The notes beneath the pieces were generated by a model. That model saw nothing but the letters and a program-made list of their open reading frames with translations. It made no database searches and was not told the DNA's origin. This document shows positions 27,056-36,040 of a DNA stretch of 64,000 nt, in pieces. The stretch spans positions 62,001-126,000 of the forward strand of contig SVQA01000003.1 in assembly GCA_015065545.1 (NCBI GenBank). The letters run 5' to 3'. Position numbers and translations under genes: made by a program. This DNA comes from Oscillospiraceae bacterium. GTDB lineage: Bacteria > Bacillota > Clostridia > Oscillospirales > Acutalibacteraceae. Position 1 is the first letter of the stretch; each line of letters opens with the position of its first letter.

Positions 27056-27694
27056 ATTAATACTTCCTCCTGTATTTTATTGGTAAATAGATTATATAAC
27101 TTTTTTTTGATAAATTCAAGAGTTTGTGAAGAATTTAACTGATTTTGTGTAATGTTTTTTTAAATTGGATATATGCCGTATAATTTTTATGCAAATAATA
27201 CATTTAAAAATTTTCGAGCAATTACGGGGAATAGGAAAGTCAGATGTAAAATTTTATGGAAATAATATATAATATTTTGCTTGTGCAATAGTAATATGTA
27301 TAAAAATAAACAAATTATTCTTGACAAAAATAATAAATTGATTTATCATACTATTAGACATAATATTTATTTTTATGTCTTGCTGTATTTTTTAGTGAAA
27401 ATCAGCATTATACTTTTTTAATTGGACTCTTAGATGAGCCGTTATTTTATAGATATCCTAATTCTGTTAATTTCCCTTATTTATATATTTTCGGGCGGAT
27501 ATCTTATTTTTCCGCAATTGCATATCTTTTTAGAGAATACAGCTATTCTATGCTATAGTTGTATCTTTTTGCAATTGCTTTTGTATCCGACCCGATTTTT
27601 GTATTTTTACGGTAAATTCCATAAGTAGCATATCTAAATATTAACGGCACCGTGAGTTGAATCTGAAAAAGATCAATCAAGGAGGTGTCAAACT
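27056..27694. other. 639-base AT-rich intergenic region between gapA and rny
   Basis: Contains the gapA upstream region and the rny leader. On the plus strand, TTGACA (27321-27326), a 17-base spacer and TATCAT (27344-27349) form a likely rny promoter, implying a leader of about 335 bases. An AGACATAA / TTATGTCT hairpin lies at its start (27356-27381). A 64-codon ORF (27434-27628) lacks a ribosome site and I do not call it a gene. Nothing else recognised. Confidence 0.6.
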
Positions 27695-29248
27695 ATGGAA
27701 CTTTGGCTTGCACTGGTTATTGCAGGTGTAACCCTTATTGTTGGCATTGGTGCCGGATTTGTTGCCGGCGGAATGCACAGAAAAAAGGTTGCCGAGCAGG
27801 AAATCGGAAGTGCTGAGCAGGAGGCAAAGCGTATTATTTCTGATGCTATGAAGACTGCTGAGTCAAAGAAAAAAGAAGCTATTATCGAAGGTAAGGACGA
27901 AGTCCATCGCCTGAGAAACGAAGCAGAAAAAGACATTAACGAACGCCGCAAGGAAGTTCAGCGTCAGGAGAGAAGACTCCAGCAGAAAGAGGAAACTCTG
28001 GATAAAAAACTGGATAATCTCGAGAAAAAAGAAGAAGTTGTTGCAGGAAAGCTCAAGGATGCAGACAAGAAACTGGAAGAAGTTGAAACAATCAAAAAGA
28101 GCCAGTTTGAGATGCTTGAGAGAATTTCCGGCTACTCTGTAGAGCAGGCAAAGAATTATCTGCTCGAACAGCTTGACGGAGAGCTTGCTCACGAAAAATC
28201 AGTTAAGATTATGGAGTATGAGCAGCAGCTCAAGGATGAGTCTGACAAAAAAGCAAGAAACATTATCTCTCTTGCTATTCAGCGTCTTGCTGCAGACCAT
28301 GTTACAGAAGCTACAGTTTCTGTTGTTGCATTGCCCAATGACGAAATGAAGGGCAGAATTATCGGCAGAGAGGGTAGAAATATCCGTGCTATCGAAACTC
28401 TCACAGGTTGCGACCTGATTATTGACGACACACCCGAGGCAATCACACTCTCTTGTTTTGAACCTGTAAGAAGAGAAATTGCCCGTGTAGCACTGGAGAA
28501 GCTTATCTCCGACGGCAGAATTCACCCTGCAAGAATTGAGGAAATGGTTGACAAGTCAAGACGTGAGGTTGAGGCTACAATCAAGAGTGCAGGTGAACAC
28601 GCTGTTATTGATGCAGGTGTGGGAAGTCTCCATCCCGAGCTTGTTAAGCTCCTCGGCAGACTTCGTTACCGTACAAGCTACGGTCAGAATGTACTTAACC
28701 ACTCTCTTGAGGTTTCTTACATTGCAGGTATGATGGCAACAGAGCTGGGACTTGACCCTGCTGTTGCAAAGCGTGCAGGCCTTCTTCACGACATCGGTAA
28801 GGCTCTTGACCACGAGATGGACGGAAGCCATATTGAGCTCGGTGTTGATGTTGCAAGAAAGTACAAAGAGAGCGATGCAGTTATTCACGCAATTCACGCT
28901 CACCACGGCGACGTTGAGGCAAAGACTATCGTTGCTTGTCTTGTACAGGCTGCTGATGCTATCTCTGCTGCCCGTCCCGGTGCAAGACGTGAGAATCTTG
29001 AAAACTACATCAAGCGTCTTGAGAAACTCGAGAGTGTTGCTTCTTCCTTTGAAGGTGTTGATAATACCTTCGCAATTCAGGCAGGCCGTGAGATTCGTAT
29101 TATGGTTAAGCCCGAGGTTGTAAGTGACGATAAGATGGCTGTTCTTGTCCGCGATATTTGTCAGAAGATTGAGTCTGAGCTTGAATATCCCGGTCACATC
29201 AAGGTTCACATCATCCGTGAATCCAGAGCTATTGACTTTGCAAAATAA
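27695..29248 (+). CDS. rny: Ribonuclease Y
   Basis: 517 residues, standard length. N-terminal membrane helix ([24 protein letters not shown]), a long coiled coil (about 30-200), a KH domain ([31 protein letters not shown]) and an HD domain ([19 protein letters not shown]). It is the main endonuclease starting mRNA decay in Firmicutes, tethered to the membrane. AAGGAGGTG before the ATG. Terminator 28 bases after the stop. Confidence 0.97.
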   Translation: MELWLALVIAGVTLIVGIGAGFVAGGMHRKKVAEQEIGSAEQEAKRIISDAMKTAESKKKEAIIEGKDEVHRLRNEAEKDINERRKEVQRQERRLQQKEETLDKKLDNLEKKEEVVAGKLKDADKKLEEVETIKKSQFEMLERISGYSVEQAKNYLLEQLDGELAHEKSVKIMEYEQQLKDESDKKARNIISLAIQRLAADHVTEATVSVVALPNDEMKGRIIGREGRNIRAIETLTGCDLIIDDTPEAITLSCFEPVRREIARVALEKLISDGRIHPARIEEMVDKSRREVEATIKSAGEHAVIDAGVGSLHPELVKLLGRLRYRTSYGQNVLNHSLEVSYIAGMMATELGLDPAVAKRAGLLHDIGKALDHEMDGSHIELGVDVARKYKESDAVIHAIHAHHGDVEAKTIVACLVQAADAISAARPGARRENLENYIKRLEKLESVASSFEGVDNTFAIQAGREIRIMVKPEVVSDDKMAVLVRDICQKIESELEYPGHIKVHIIRESRAIDFAK

Positions 29249-29275
29249 TCGAAAGATTTATATATTGCACTTTGA

Positions 29276-29303
29276 CCCCACGGTTTTCCGTGGGGTTTAT
29301 TTT
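29276..29303 (+). terminator. Intrinsic terminator after rny
   Basis: CCCCACGG / CCGTGGGG with TTTT loop, followed by TTTATTTTTT. Confidence 0.92.
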
Positions 29304-29378
29304 TTGAAAAATTTAATTTTCTTTTGCACAAAATCCGGAATTTGGATTGTATTAATAGGTGAAAGGAGGAGACAGGCT

Positions 29379-29864
29379 ATAAACGGTACCGAAAAAAACA
29401 AGGAACAAAATATTTATCTTGAAAAGATAATAAGAGAATATGCTGATATGATATATAGAATTGCATACCAGTACACAGGAAACTTCAGCGACGCAGAGGA
29501 TATTCTTCAGGATGTGTCTATGGCACTTGTTACTCAAAATCCCCCCTTGGAAGATAAAACGCATCTTAAGTATTGGATTTGCAGAGTAACGATAAATAAG
29601 TGCAAAAATCTTTATAAAAGGAAGAAGATTTTTGACTGGCAGGAGCTTAAAGAGGACAGTGCCGTGTATGAGCCGCAGTTTCCTTATATTAAAGAGGAGC
29701 TTTTTAAACTGCCGACAAAGTACAGAACCGTGCTATATCTGTATTATTTTGAGGAATATTCTATAGAAGAAATATCAAAGATACTGAAATTAAGTCCGAA
29801 TACAGTTGGCTCTCAGCTTCGTCGCGGAAGAGAAAGGCTCAAAAAATTATTAGAAGGAGAATGA
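29379..29864 (+). CDS. ECF-type sigma factor with no canonical start codon next to its ribosome site
   Basis: About 161 residues of a sigma-70 family ECF factor. Region 2 is EYADMIYRIAYQYTGNFSDAEDILQDV, and region 4 is KYRTVLYLYYFEEYSIEEISKILKLSPNTVGSQLRRGRERLK. AGGAGG at 29364-29369 lies 9 bases before an in-frame ATA (29379). There is no ATG, GTG or TTG between the rny terminator and region 2. The nearest in-frame TTG (29304) sits in the T run of that terminator with no ribosome site. I give the ATA position as the likeliest start. The next gene begins four bases after the stop and probably encodes the membrane regulator. Confidence 0.75.
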   Translation: MNGTEKNKEQNIYLEKIIREYADMIYRIAYQYTGNFSDAEDILQDVSMALVTQNPPLEDKTHLKYWICRVTINKCKNLYKRKKIFDWQELKEDSAVYEPQFPYIKEELFKLPTKYRTVLYLYYFEEYSIEEISKILKLSPNTVGSQLRRGRERLKKLLEGE

Positions 29865-29867
29865 TTC

Positions 29868-30893
29868 GTGTATAAAGAATATTTTAAAGATTTTGATAAA
29901 ATCAAAGCACCCGAAAGTTCTGTGAACAAAGCGGTAAATACAGCACTTTCAAAAGATATAACAAATGGAAATGATAATGTTAGAACCATAAATTTTAGAA
30001 AAAAATTTGTACCTTTACTGGCGGCTTGTCTTTTGCTTGTGTTTGCAGGTACATTGGCGTTTGGGCTTTGCCCTGATTTTTTTATAGGGAATAACAAGTC
30101 AGAAAATCTTGTTTCAGAGGAAATTAATTACGGATTTGTTATTAAAGCCAATTCTGCAAAATCAAAGGATAAGGCAGCAATCGGTGCATATTCGGGTACA
30201 GTTTCAGGCGGTTGGGTGATGTTTGAGAATTTTGAAAAGGGAAAAGGCTTTTCTCCGAATTATTTTCAAAGTTACGGTTTTTCCCATTTCAGTATTGAAG
30301 GAGAGGGGATAAAGTCCGTTACATTCAAGACCGATACAGAGGGTGTATACTTTGCTATATCTCCTGCGGGATATTATATGAATACCGACGAAGGAACTGC
30401 GGCACAAAAGATAAATGAGGAATCTGAAAACTACTATGATATCTATCTCACAAAGTCACAATATACCGCAGAAGAACTAAAAGAATACTCTGACGGATTA
30501 TCTTATGGTGATATGTACTGTGATACCTTTAAGTACGCAAATGTCTCAAATGAAAATATAATTTCTTTTTCAAACAAATTGGAGCTTGTGATTGAGAGTA
30601 ACCATAAGAATAAGAAGATTTCCGAAAAACTTGACCGCATCTGGCAGTGTGAGCAGGAGCTTATAGAAATAAGATCACATCATATTGCGGAAAGCGGTGC
30701 ACTTACAGAGAGGGAAGAAGCTTTATATGAAGAATTGGAGATATTATCCCAAGAAATAAGAAAGCTTGTGCTTGAGGATGCAACGATGGAAGTTTTGGTA
30801 GAATTTGAGGATGGTACAGTACAGGCAAAAACTTTAAAACTGGGACTTGAAGTCAGAGAAGAATACGGAATGTGGCTTACAATAAGTGAATAA
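29868..30893 (+). CDS. Single-pass membrane protein, probable anti-sigma partner
   Basis: 341 residues. Cytoplasmic N-terminus of about 45 residues (MYKEYFKDFDKIKAPESS), one membrane helix (about 47-67, FVPLLAACLLLVFAGTLAFGL), then an extracytoplasmic domain with a charged helical stretch near 245-300. No HCC zinc-anti-sigma motif is visible. Placement three bases after an ECF sigma gene is the usual arrangement for its regulator. Extracellular domain not recognised. GTG start follows AAGGAG by 8 bases. Confidence 0.75.
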   Translation: MYKEYFKDFDKIKAPESSVNKAVNTALSKDITNGNDNVRTINFRKKFVPLLAACLLLVFAGTLAFGLCPDFFIGNNKSENLVSEEINYGFVIKANSAKSKDKAAIGAYSGTVSGGWVMFENFEKGKGFSPNYFQSYGFSHFSIEGEGIKSVTFKTDTEGVYFAISPAGYYMNTDEGTAAQKINEESENYYDIYLTKSQYTAEELKEYSDGLSYGDMYCDTFKYANVSNENIISFSNKLELVIESNHKNKKISEKLDRIWQCEQELIEIRSHHIAESGALTEREEALYEELEILSQEIRKLVLEDATMEVLVEFEDGTVQAKTLKLGLEVREEYGMWLTISE

Positions 30894-30933
30894 AAATCAC
30901 CCCGATTGTGTGTTTCAGTCGGGGTGATTTTCT
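30893..30933 (+). terminator. Intrinsic terminator
   Basis: Thirteen-base-pair stem AAAATCACCCCGA / TCGGGGTGATTTT around a 13-base loop. Confidence 0.85.
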
Positions 30934-30982
30934 ATATAATGCTGCAATTTCATTTTTGTAATTTGTACTTCTAAAATTTAAT

Positions 30983-31012
30983 TTGACACAGAAAATCGGG
31001 GAGTGATATACT
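30983..31012 (+). promoter_or_regulatory. Predicted promoter for the lipoprotein gene
   Basis: TTGACA, 18-base spacer, TATACT. A second -10-like TATAAT follows a few bases later. Confidence 0.6.
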
Positions 31013-31050
31013 ATAATCACAGAGTTAAAAATATATTTGGGGGCGTTTTT

Positions 31051-32085
31051 ATGAAGAGATTTTTCTGCGTTGTTTTTGTTTTGATTATTGCGTTGTTTTT
31101 AGTTTCTTGTTCAGATAAAACCGATGATAAATCGGATACTACATTGGTATCTTCAACTGCACCCGAAGAAATATATACTACAAAGGATGTAATTTCTTCT
31201 GGAAATGAAACAAATCTTATTGGGGGTGATAATTTTTCTAGAGAAGAATTTTATCGTGAGCATCAGAATTTGACTTCAGAAACATCGGAGTTCAATCCCG
31301 ACACTATGCTTCGTGTTGATTTATCTCAGGTTGGTCTTGAGAATGTATATATCAAGCAGATAAGCGAGTCTCTTTTGCTTGATTCGGATACATACGGTAA
31401 AGTTTATTTGCTTGCTGATGACAGATATGGCGGTGCTATGAGTACCTCCGACCATTATCTGCTTGTTACTGTAAGTCAAAAAGAAACAGTAAATGGTAAG
31501 ATGTATATTAAGGATTTATCACCCGAGTATCTTACTTTTTCTTCTGCCAGAGGCATTGCTTTGTCTTATGCCGATTTGGATGGTGACAAGGATAAGGAGA
31601 TAATACTCCACGAGTGTAAGGATATTGCAGGCGGTGCAGGTCAGTATCTTGCCCGTATTTATGATTTTAAAGATGGAATCGAAGAAATTTTTACCTCTTA
31701 CGACCCAGATAATAATATTTATGAGACAGGTTTTTCTTGTACACTTCTAAAGGATAATATAATGAGAATTGATAACTCCTTCACAGGCTATACTCTGAAA
31801 TTTGAAGTTAAAAGAGAGAATGAGGAGTATTTTACTACCTGGTGGTATGATGAAGAGGGCAATCCCAAAGAGCAAAAATTGTGGGTAGATAGTTTTAATA
31901 GCTTTGAACCTTGTGATATAGACGATGATGGGATAAGTGAGATTATGTGCAGACAGTACACTTGTCTTGTTGACCATACCGATTATGTCGGCAGTGCTAT
32001 ATCGGTTCTTAAATACAACACAGAAACAAAAGAGTTCTATGTATTCGACGCATCCTTTGAGCCTGATGTGCGAAATATAGATTGA
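31051..32085 (+). CDS. Secreted lipoprotein with EF-hand-like/FG-GAP-type repeats
   Basis: 344 residues. Type II signal peptide with lipobox LVSC (Cys20), then a Ser/Thr/Asp-rich linker. Two segments, DLDGDKDKEIILHE and DIDDDGISEIMCRQ, have the calcium-binding DxDxDxxxE pattern of VCBS/FG-GAP propeller repeats. It is expected on the outer face of the membrane. Function unknown. The ATG at 31051 is chosen over 31003 because it begins the signal peptide and is preceded by GGGGGCG. Monocistronic. Confidence 0.8.
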   Translation: MKRFFCVVFVLIIALFLVSCSDKTDDKSDTTLVSSTAPEEIYTTKDVISSGNETNLIGGDNFSREEFYREHQNLTSETSEFNPDTMLRVDLSQVGLENVYIKQISESLLLDSDTYGKVYLLADDRYGGAMSTSDHYLLVTVSQKETVNGKMYIKDLSPEYLTFSSARGIALSYADLDGDKDKEIILHECKDIAGGAGQYLARIYDFKDGIEEIFTSYDPDNNIYETGFSCTLLKDNIMRIDNSFTGYTLKFEVKRENEEYFTTWWYDEEGNPKEQKLWVDSFNSFEPCDIDDDGISEIMCRQYTCLVDHTDYVGSAISVLKYNTETKEFYVFDASFEPDVRNID

Positions 32086-32100
32086 AATTCGAATGACAAA

Positions 32101-32135
32101 ACCTCCCGAGTAAAGTTTACTTCGGGAGGTTATTT
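32101..32135. terminator. Bidirectional terminator
   Basis: ACCTCCCGA-GTAAA / TTTAC-TTCGGGAGGT stem followed by TATTTTTATT, between convergent genes. Confidence 0.88.
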
Positions 32136-33005
32136 TTATTTATAATCCCACAAAGGGATGAAGCTTTCGTCTGCAGATTTAAGCTCCTGTGCAAAGCCGT
32201 CAATACCAAGGTCTAAAAGATGAGAGAGCACCTTATCGTATTCCCGCTTTGTTATTTTACGACAGAGCTTGGGGTGATTAAGTGCATTGCCGTGGGGAGT
32301 GTATTGACCCATAAGGCTCAAAGTAAGGTTGTTGCCAAAATTCTCTTTAAGAATATTGAGCACGCCTATACTGTTCTTTGTATGATTCGGCAGTACAAGG
32401 TGCCGCACAAGAACACCCTTTTGAGCAATACCTTGGCTGTCAAGAGTCAGAGCACCTGTTTGTCTGAACATTTCTTTAATTGCATCAAGGGCTGCTTCAA
32501 CATAACCCTCTGCATCTGAGTATTCCTTTGCAAGAGCATTGTCGGAGTACTTAAAGTCAGGCAAATAAATATCAACTATACCTTCTAAAGCCTTCAGGGT
32601 TTCGATTCGCTCGTATCCTCCGCAGTTATACACTATAGGTATATTTGGCTTATAAATATCAAAAGCCTTTAAAATGCTCGGTAAAAACTGGGTGGCACTT
32701 ATAAGGTCTACGTTATGAACACCTGATTCTTCAAGCTTTTTGAATTCATCTGCAAGTATTTGCGGTGTGATTTCCACACCCTGCAGATCCTTTGAAATTT
32801 CGCTGTTCTGACAGTAGATACACTTCATTGTGCAACCGCTGAAGAATACAGCACCCGAGCCTTTTTCGCCACTGAGTACGGGTTCTTCCCAGAAATGAGG
32901 AGCGATTCTTGCTACTTTTATATTAGAAGAAACACCGCATTTGCCGCTATAAGTGCTTGTGTCTTTATAGACAGAGCATTTTTGGGGACATAGTTTGCAT
33001 ATCAT
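32136..33005 (-). CDS. Radical SAM protein, PflX-like
   Basis: 289 residues. N-terminal CKLCPQKC and a second Cys (GKCG) form the small zinc/Fe-S knuckle of the PflX (COG1313) family. The radical SAM motif is SGCTMKCIYCQNSEIS (CX3CX2C). LVRHLVLPNHTKNS and LMGQYTPHGNA are family hallmarks. Related to pyruvate formate-lyase activating enzymes, but its substrate is unestablished and no glycyl radical enzyme is nearby. Confidence 0.85.
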   Translation of the reverse strand: MICKLCPQKCSVYKDTSTYSGKCGVSSNIKVARIAPHFWEEPVLSGEKGSGAVFFSGCTMKCIYCQNSEISKDLQGVEITPQILADEFKKLEESGVHNVDLISATQFLPSILKAFDIYKPNIPIVYNCGGYERIETLKALEGIVDIYLPDFKYSDNALAKEYSDAEGYVEAALDAIKEMFRQTGALTLDSQGIAQKGVLVRHLVLPNHTKNSIGVLNILKENFGNNLTLSLMGQYTPHGNALNHPKLCRKITKREYDKVLSHLLDLGIDGFAQELKSADESFIPLWDYK

Positions 33006-33095
33006 ATTTTATCACCAAAGACAGTATATCATATACCGAAGATTATGCAAACTAAAATATGACCATAAATCCTTGTAATTTGTCAATCTTGTTTA

Positions 33096-33124
33096 TTGAC
33101 ACTATTTCTCGGTGGTTTTATAAT
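33096..33124 (+). promoter_or_regulatory. Consensus promoter for the ABC-exporter leader RNA
   Basis: TTGACA, exactly 17 bases, TATAAT: a perfect sigma-A match. Transcription should start near 33131, at the first base of the leader stem. Confidence 0.88.
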
Positions 33125-33130
33125 AAACTT

Positions 33131-33320
33131 ATGCTGATCACGAGGAAGTATCAGCAGTGGCTTCGGATTCTGACCTTTCTGAAGCTTGCCGCTTTTCACG
33201 AGGATGAGTACTGTATTCAGCATTCGTGAACTTTAAGTTACCCAAAGTTTGCGAAACAGTGCTTTCTGCCGTTATTAAAGCAGAATAGAATTCTCTGTCT
33301 GCCGTGAGGACGGGTTTTAT
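33131..33320 (+). ncRNA. Unidentified structured 5' leader upstream of ABC exporter operon
   Basis: GC-richer than the surrounding spacer, with ordered hairpins. 33132-33156: TGCTGAT / ATCAGCA around an 11-base loop CACGAGGAAGT. 33157-33194: GTGGCTTC / GAAG..GCCGC. 33195-33230: TTCACGA / TCGTGAA enclosing GGATGAG...TTCAGCAT. Then AACTTT / AAAGTT. The first and third hairpins share CACGAGGA...GTA...TCAGCA, so an element seems duplicated, and ATGCTGA of the 5' end can pair alternatively with TTCAGCAT. Near the end CTGCCGT occurs twice (33266, 33298), and CCGT-GAGG-ACGG followed by TTTTATC could be a short terminator or switch. It matches no riboswitch class I can recall. Confidence 0.55.
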
Positions 33321-33345
33321 CTATTTTGCAAAAAGGAGTGAAAAT

Positions 33346-34386
33346 GTGAATAATAATGAAATTATGATTAAGGTTTGTAACCTTAAAAAAGAATTCAGAA
33401 AAGCTGTGAAGGAGCCCGGTCTTAAGGGCAGCTTCAAGGCTTTGTTTAAGCCGAAGTACGATACGGTCAAAGCTGTTGACGGTATCAGCTTTGATGTAAA
33501 AAAAGGCGAGATAATCGGATTTATAGGTCCTAACGGAGCAGGTAAATCCACAGTTATCAAAATGCTTACGGGTATTCTGACACCGACAGAGGGTGTGTGT
33601 ACAATCGGCGGAAAAATACCTACAAAAAACCGAAAGGAATATGTTAAGGAAATCGGTGTTGTTTTCGGTCAGAGAACTCAGCTTTGGTGGGATCTGGCAC
33701 TTCGTGAAACCTATATGGTTTTAAAAGAAATTTACGAGATTCCGGATAAAGAGTACAAAGAGAGAATGGCTTTTTTAAACGAGGTACTGGAGCTTGACAG
33801 CTTTATCACAAGCCCTGTAAGAACTCTGTCTCTCGGCCAGCGTATGCGTGCGGATATTGCTGCATCGCTTCTGCATAATCCCAAGGTGCTTTTTCTTGAC
33901 GAACCAACTATCGGACTTGACGTTGTGGTTAAGGATAATATCCGAAAAGCAATACAGAAAATAAGCGAAGAAAGCGGAACTACTGTTATCCTGACAACTC
34001 ACGATTTAGAGGATATTGAGCTTCTTTGCAGGCGTATTGTTATGATTGATAAAGGAAAGAAAGTATTTGATGGCGAGCTTTCTGAGCTTCGCCGTAAATA
34101 CGGACAAATGCGTGAGCTTGCATTTGAACTTAAAAATGCAGAGGACTCTTCTAAACTTACATACGACAAAGACTTTTCTTTTGAAGAAGGCGATTTGTCC
34201 GTTGAGATGAACGGCTCTGCTGTAAAAGTTAGATTTAACAGCGACACAGTTTCTGTTGAGAATATGCTTTCCTATACATTATCCAAGGTTCATGTTAAGG
34301 ATATTAATGTTAAGGATGCAGATATTGAGGAGATTATCCGCAGGCTCTATGTAGAGGGAGGCGAGGCAGATGAAGCGTCAACTTAG
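33346..34386 (+). CDS. ABC-2 exporter ATP-binding protein (COG4586 type)
   Basis: About 346 residues. Walker A GFIGPNGAGKSTVIKML, Q-loop FGQRTQLWWDL, signature LSLGQRMRADIAASLLH, Walker B VLFLDEPTIGLD and H-loop TTHD. The long C-terminal extension (from about 245) and the WWDL after the Q-loop are typical of the COG4586 ATPases that pair with COG4587/COG3694 permeases, as encoded next. GTG start 7 bases after AAAGGAG. It overlaps the next gene by 17 bases. Confidence 0.92.
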   Translation: MNNNEIMIKVCNLKKEFRKAVKEPGLKGSFKALFKPKYDTVKAVDGISFDVKKGEIIGFIGPNGAGKSTVIKMLTGILTPTEGVCTIGGKIPTKNRKEYVKEIGVVFGQRTQLWWDLALRETYMVLKEIYEIPDKEYKERMAFLNEVLELDSFITSPVRTLSLGQRMRADIAASLLHNPKVLFLDEPTIGLDVVVKDNIRKAIQKISEESGTTVILTTHDLEDIELLCRRIVMIDKGKKVFDGELSELRRKYGQMRELAFELKNAEDSSKLTYDKDFSFEEGDLSVEMNGSAVKVRFNSDTVSVENMLSYTLSKVHVKDINVKDADIEEIIRRLYVEGGEADEAST

Positions 34387-35185
34387 AATCTATAAGCCTT
34401 TTACCCGTGCAGGTCTTCTGGAAATGGTAGCATACAGAGTTAACTTTATATTCTTTCTTTTGGGCGAGATTATGCAGTGCTTTGTAATGTTCTTTGTATG
34501 GAAGGCTGTGTTTGACAGCTCATCACAGGAGACTCTCTACGGTTTCAGCTACGATAATATGGTTGTTTATCTGTTCATCACCTTTTTGTGCGGCTACATT
34601 ACATATTCCGACGGCACTTATGTTATTGGTAAAGAAATCCTTGACGGCTCAATTGCTATGCGAATGATAAAGCCGGTAAACTTTGATATGTGCTTTCTTT
34701 TTCAGGAGCTGGGCGGCAAGATTTTTCAGCTTCTTATAGTATTCCTGCCCATAACGGTGGGTGTTGAGGGTTACAGATGGATAGTAAACGGTGCATTTAT
34801 GATGGATGTACCAATGTTTTTACTGTTCATTGTCAGTATGATTCTGGCTTATGGAATCAATTTCTTCTTTAATGTTTGCTACGGCTTCCTTGCTTTTTAT
34901 CTCAAAAACCTTTGGGGTACTGATATTATCAAGGGTGTTATTGTAGGTTTTCTTTCAGGAGCTACTGTACCCCTTGCTTTTATGGGTACATTCGGTCAGG
35001 TGCTGGGCTTTCTGCCTTTTGCATCCCTTTCTTATACTCCCGTAATGATTTATATGGGAATGTACTCCGGAGCACAGATTATTTTCTATATGTCGCTTCA
35101 GCTTGTGTGGCTTGTAGCCTTTGTGCTCCTTTCCAGACTTATTCTTCGCAGTGCTATGAAGCGATTAGTGGTACACGGAGGTTAA
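34370..35185 (+). CDS. ABC-2 exporter permease (COG4587 type)
   Basis: 271 residues with six predicted membrane helices. N-terminus FTRAGLLEMVAYRVNFIFFLLGEIMQ and GTYVIGKEILDGSIAMRMIKPVNF are characteristic of this permease family. It forms a heterodimer with the next protein. Substrate unknown. Relatives have been linked to export of toxic cations or small molecules. Confidence 0.88.
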   Translation: MKRQLRIYKPFTRAGLLEMVAYRVNFIFFLLGEIMQCFVMFFVWKAVFDSSSQETLYGFSYDNMVVYLFITFLCGYITYSDGTYVIGKEILDGSIAMRMIKPVNFDMCFLFQELGGKIFQLLIVFLPITVGVEGYRWIVNGAFMMDVPMFLLFIVSMILAYGINFFFNVCYGFLAFYLKNLWGTDIIKGVIVGFLSGATVPLAFMGTFGQVLGFLPFASLSYTPVMIYMGMYSGAQIIFYMSLQLVWLVAFVLLSRLILRSAMKRLVVHGG

Positions 35186-35188
35186 GAT

Positions 35189-36016
35189 ATGAGAAGATAT
35201 TTAAAACTCCATTCCATATTTATAAAGCAGGACCTTAAGAAGCTTATGGAGTACAAGGTCGATTTTCTTCTTGGGGCATTAGGCTTCTTACTCGGTCAGG
35301 CAGTCCAGATTTTCTGTCTGGGAGTAATTTTTAGTACCATACCTGCTCTGTGCTATACTGTTGGCGGTAAGGTTGTAGACTTCTGGACCTTCGAAGAGGT
35401 GCTTTTCATCTACGGTTTTTCTCTTATCCCCAAGGGTATAGACCATCTTTTCTTTGATAACCTGTGGGGACTTGGATACTGGATTGTTGATAAGGGCGAT
35501 TTCGATAAATACCTTACCCGTCCCATTAACTCTTGGTTCTATGTGTTATGCGAAAAATTCTGTGTAGATGCATTGGGCGAGATAGTAGTGGGTATAGCTC
35601 TAATTATTTACAGCACTCTTTCAATGCCCGCAAATATTGCAGGTGCAATCAATTGGTGGCGAGTACTTCCTATTATAGCTATATTGCCTTTTGCTATAAT
35701 GCTTTTTACTTCAATCAAAACTGCAACAGCAGCTATATCCTTCTGGACAAAACGCAGTGGCCATGTAACTCACATGTGCTATATGACGAACGAATTTGCG
35801 AAATATCCGGTTAAGATATATAATAAGGTTGTAAAAACAGCAATCACCTATATTTTGCCTTTTGCACTTACAGCATATTATCCTGCAATCTATATTCTCC
35901 GAGGAGAGAGTGCATGGAGCTTGCCTGTAACTGTAGCTGTATCTTTGGCGTTTTTTGCTATTTCACAGTTTATCTGGCACAGAGGACTTAAAGCCTACGA
36001 ATCTGCAGGCAGTTGA
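35189..36016 (+). CDS. ABC-2 exporter permease (COG3694 type)
   Basis: 275 residues, six membrane helices. HSIFIKQDLKKLMEYKVDFLLGALGFLLGQ and the WGLGYWIVDKGDFDKYLTRPINSWF loop mark the second permease of the pair. It begins three bases after the previous stop with a GGAGG-like site. Confidence 0.88.
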   Translation: MRRYLKLHSIFIKQDLKKLMEYKVDFLLGALGFLLGQAVQIFCLGVIFSTIPALCYTVGGKVVDFWTFEEVLFIYGFSLIPKGIDHLFFDNLWGLGYWIVDKGDFDKYLTRPINSWFYVLCEKFCVDALGEIVVGIALIIYSTLSMPANIAGAINWWRVLPIIAILPFAIMLFTSIKTATAAISFWTKRSGHVTHMCYMTNEFAKYPVKIYNKVVKTAITYILPFALTAYYPAIYILRGESAWSLPVTVAVSLAFFAISQFIWHRGLKAYESAGS

Positions 36017-36040
36017 TATTTTTGAAAAGGAGTGTGTCTT

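Noticed and set aside
27434-27628. 64-codon hydrophobic ORF upstream of rny
   Set aside because: No ribosome site; AT-rich spacer gives such Ile/Leu/Phe/Tyr-rich frames by chance. Lies inside the probable rny leader.
32136-33005. Pyruvate formate-lyase activating enzyme PflA
   Set aside because: The N-terminal CxxC knuckle and HLVLPNH segment fit the PflX family, and no pyruvate formate-lyase gene is nearby.
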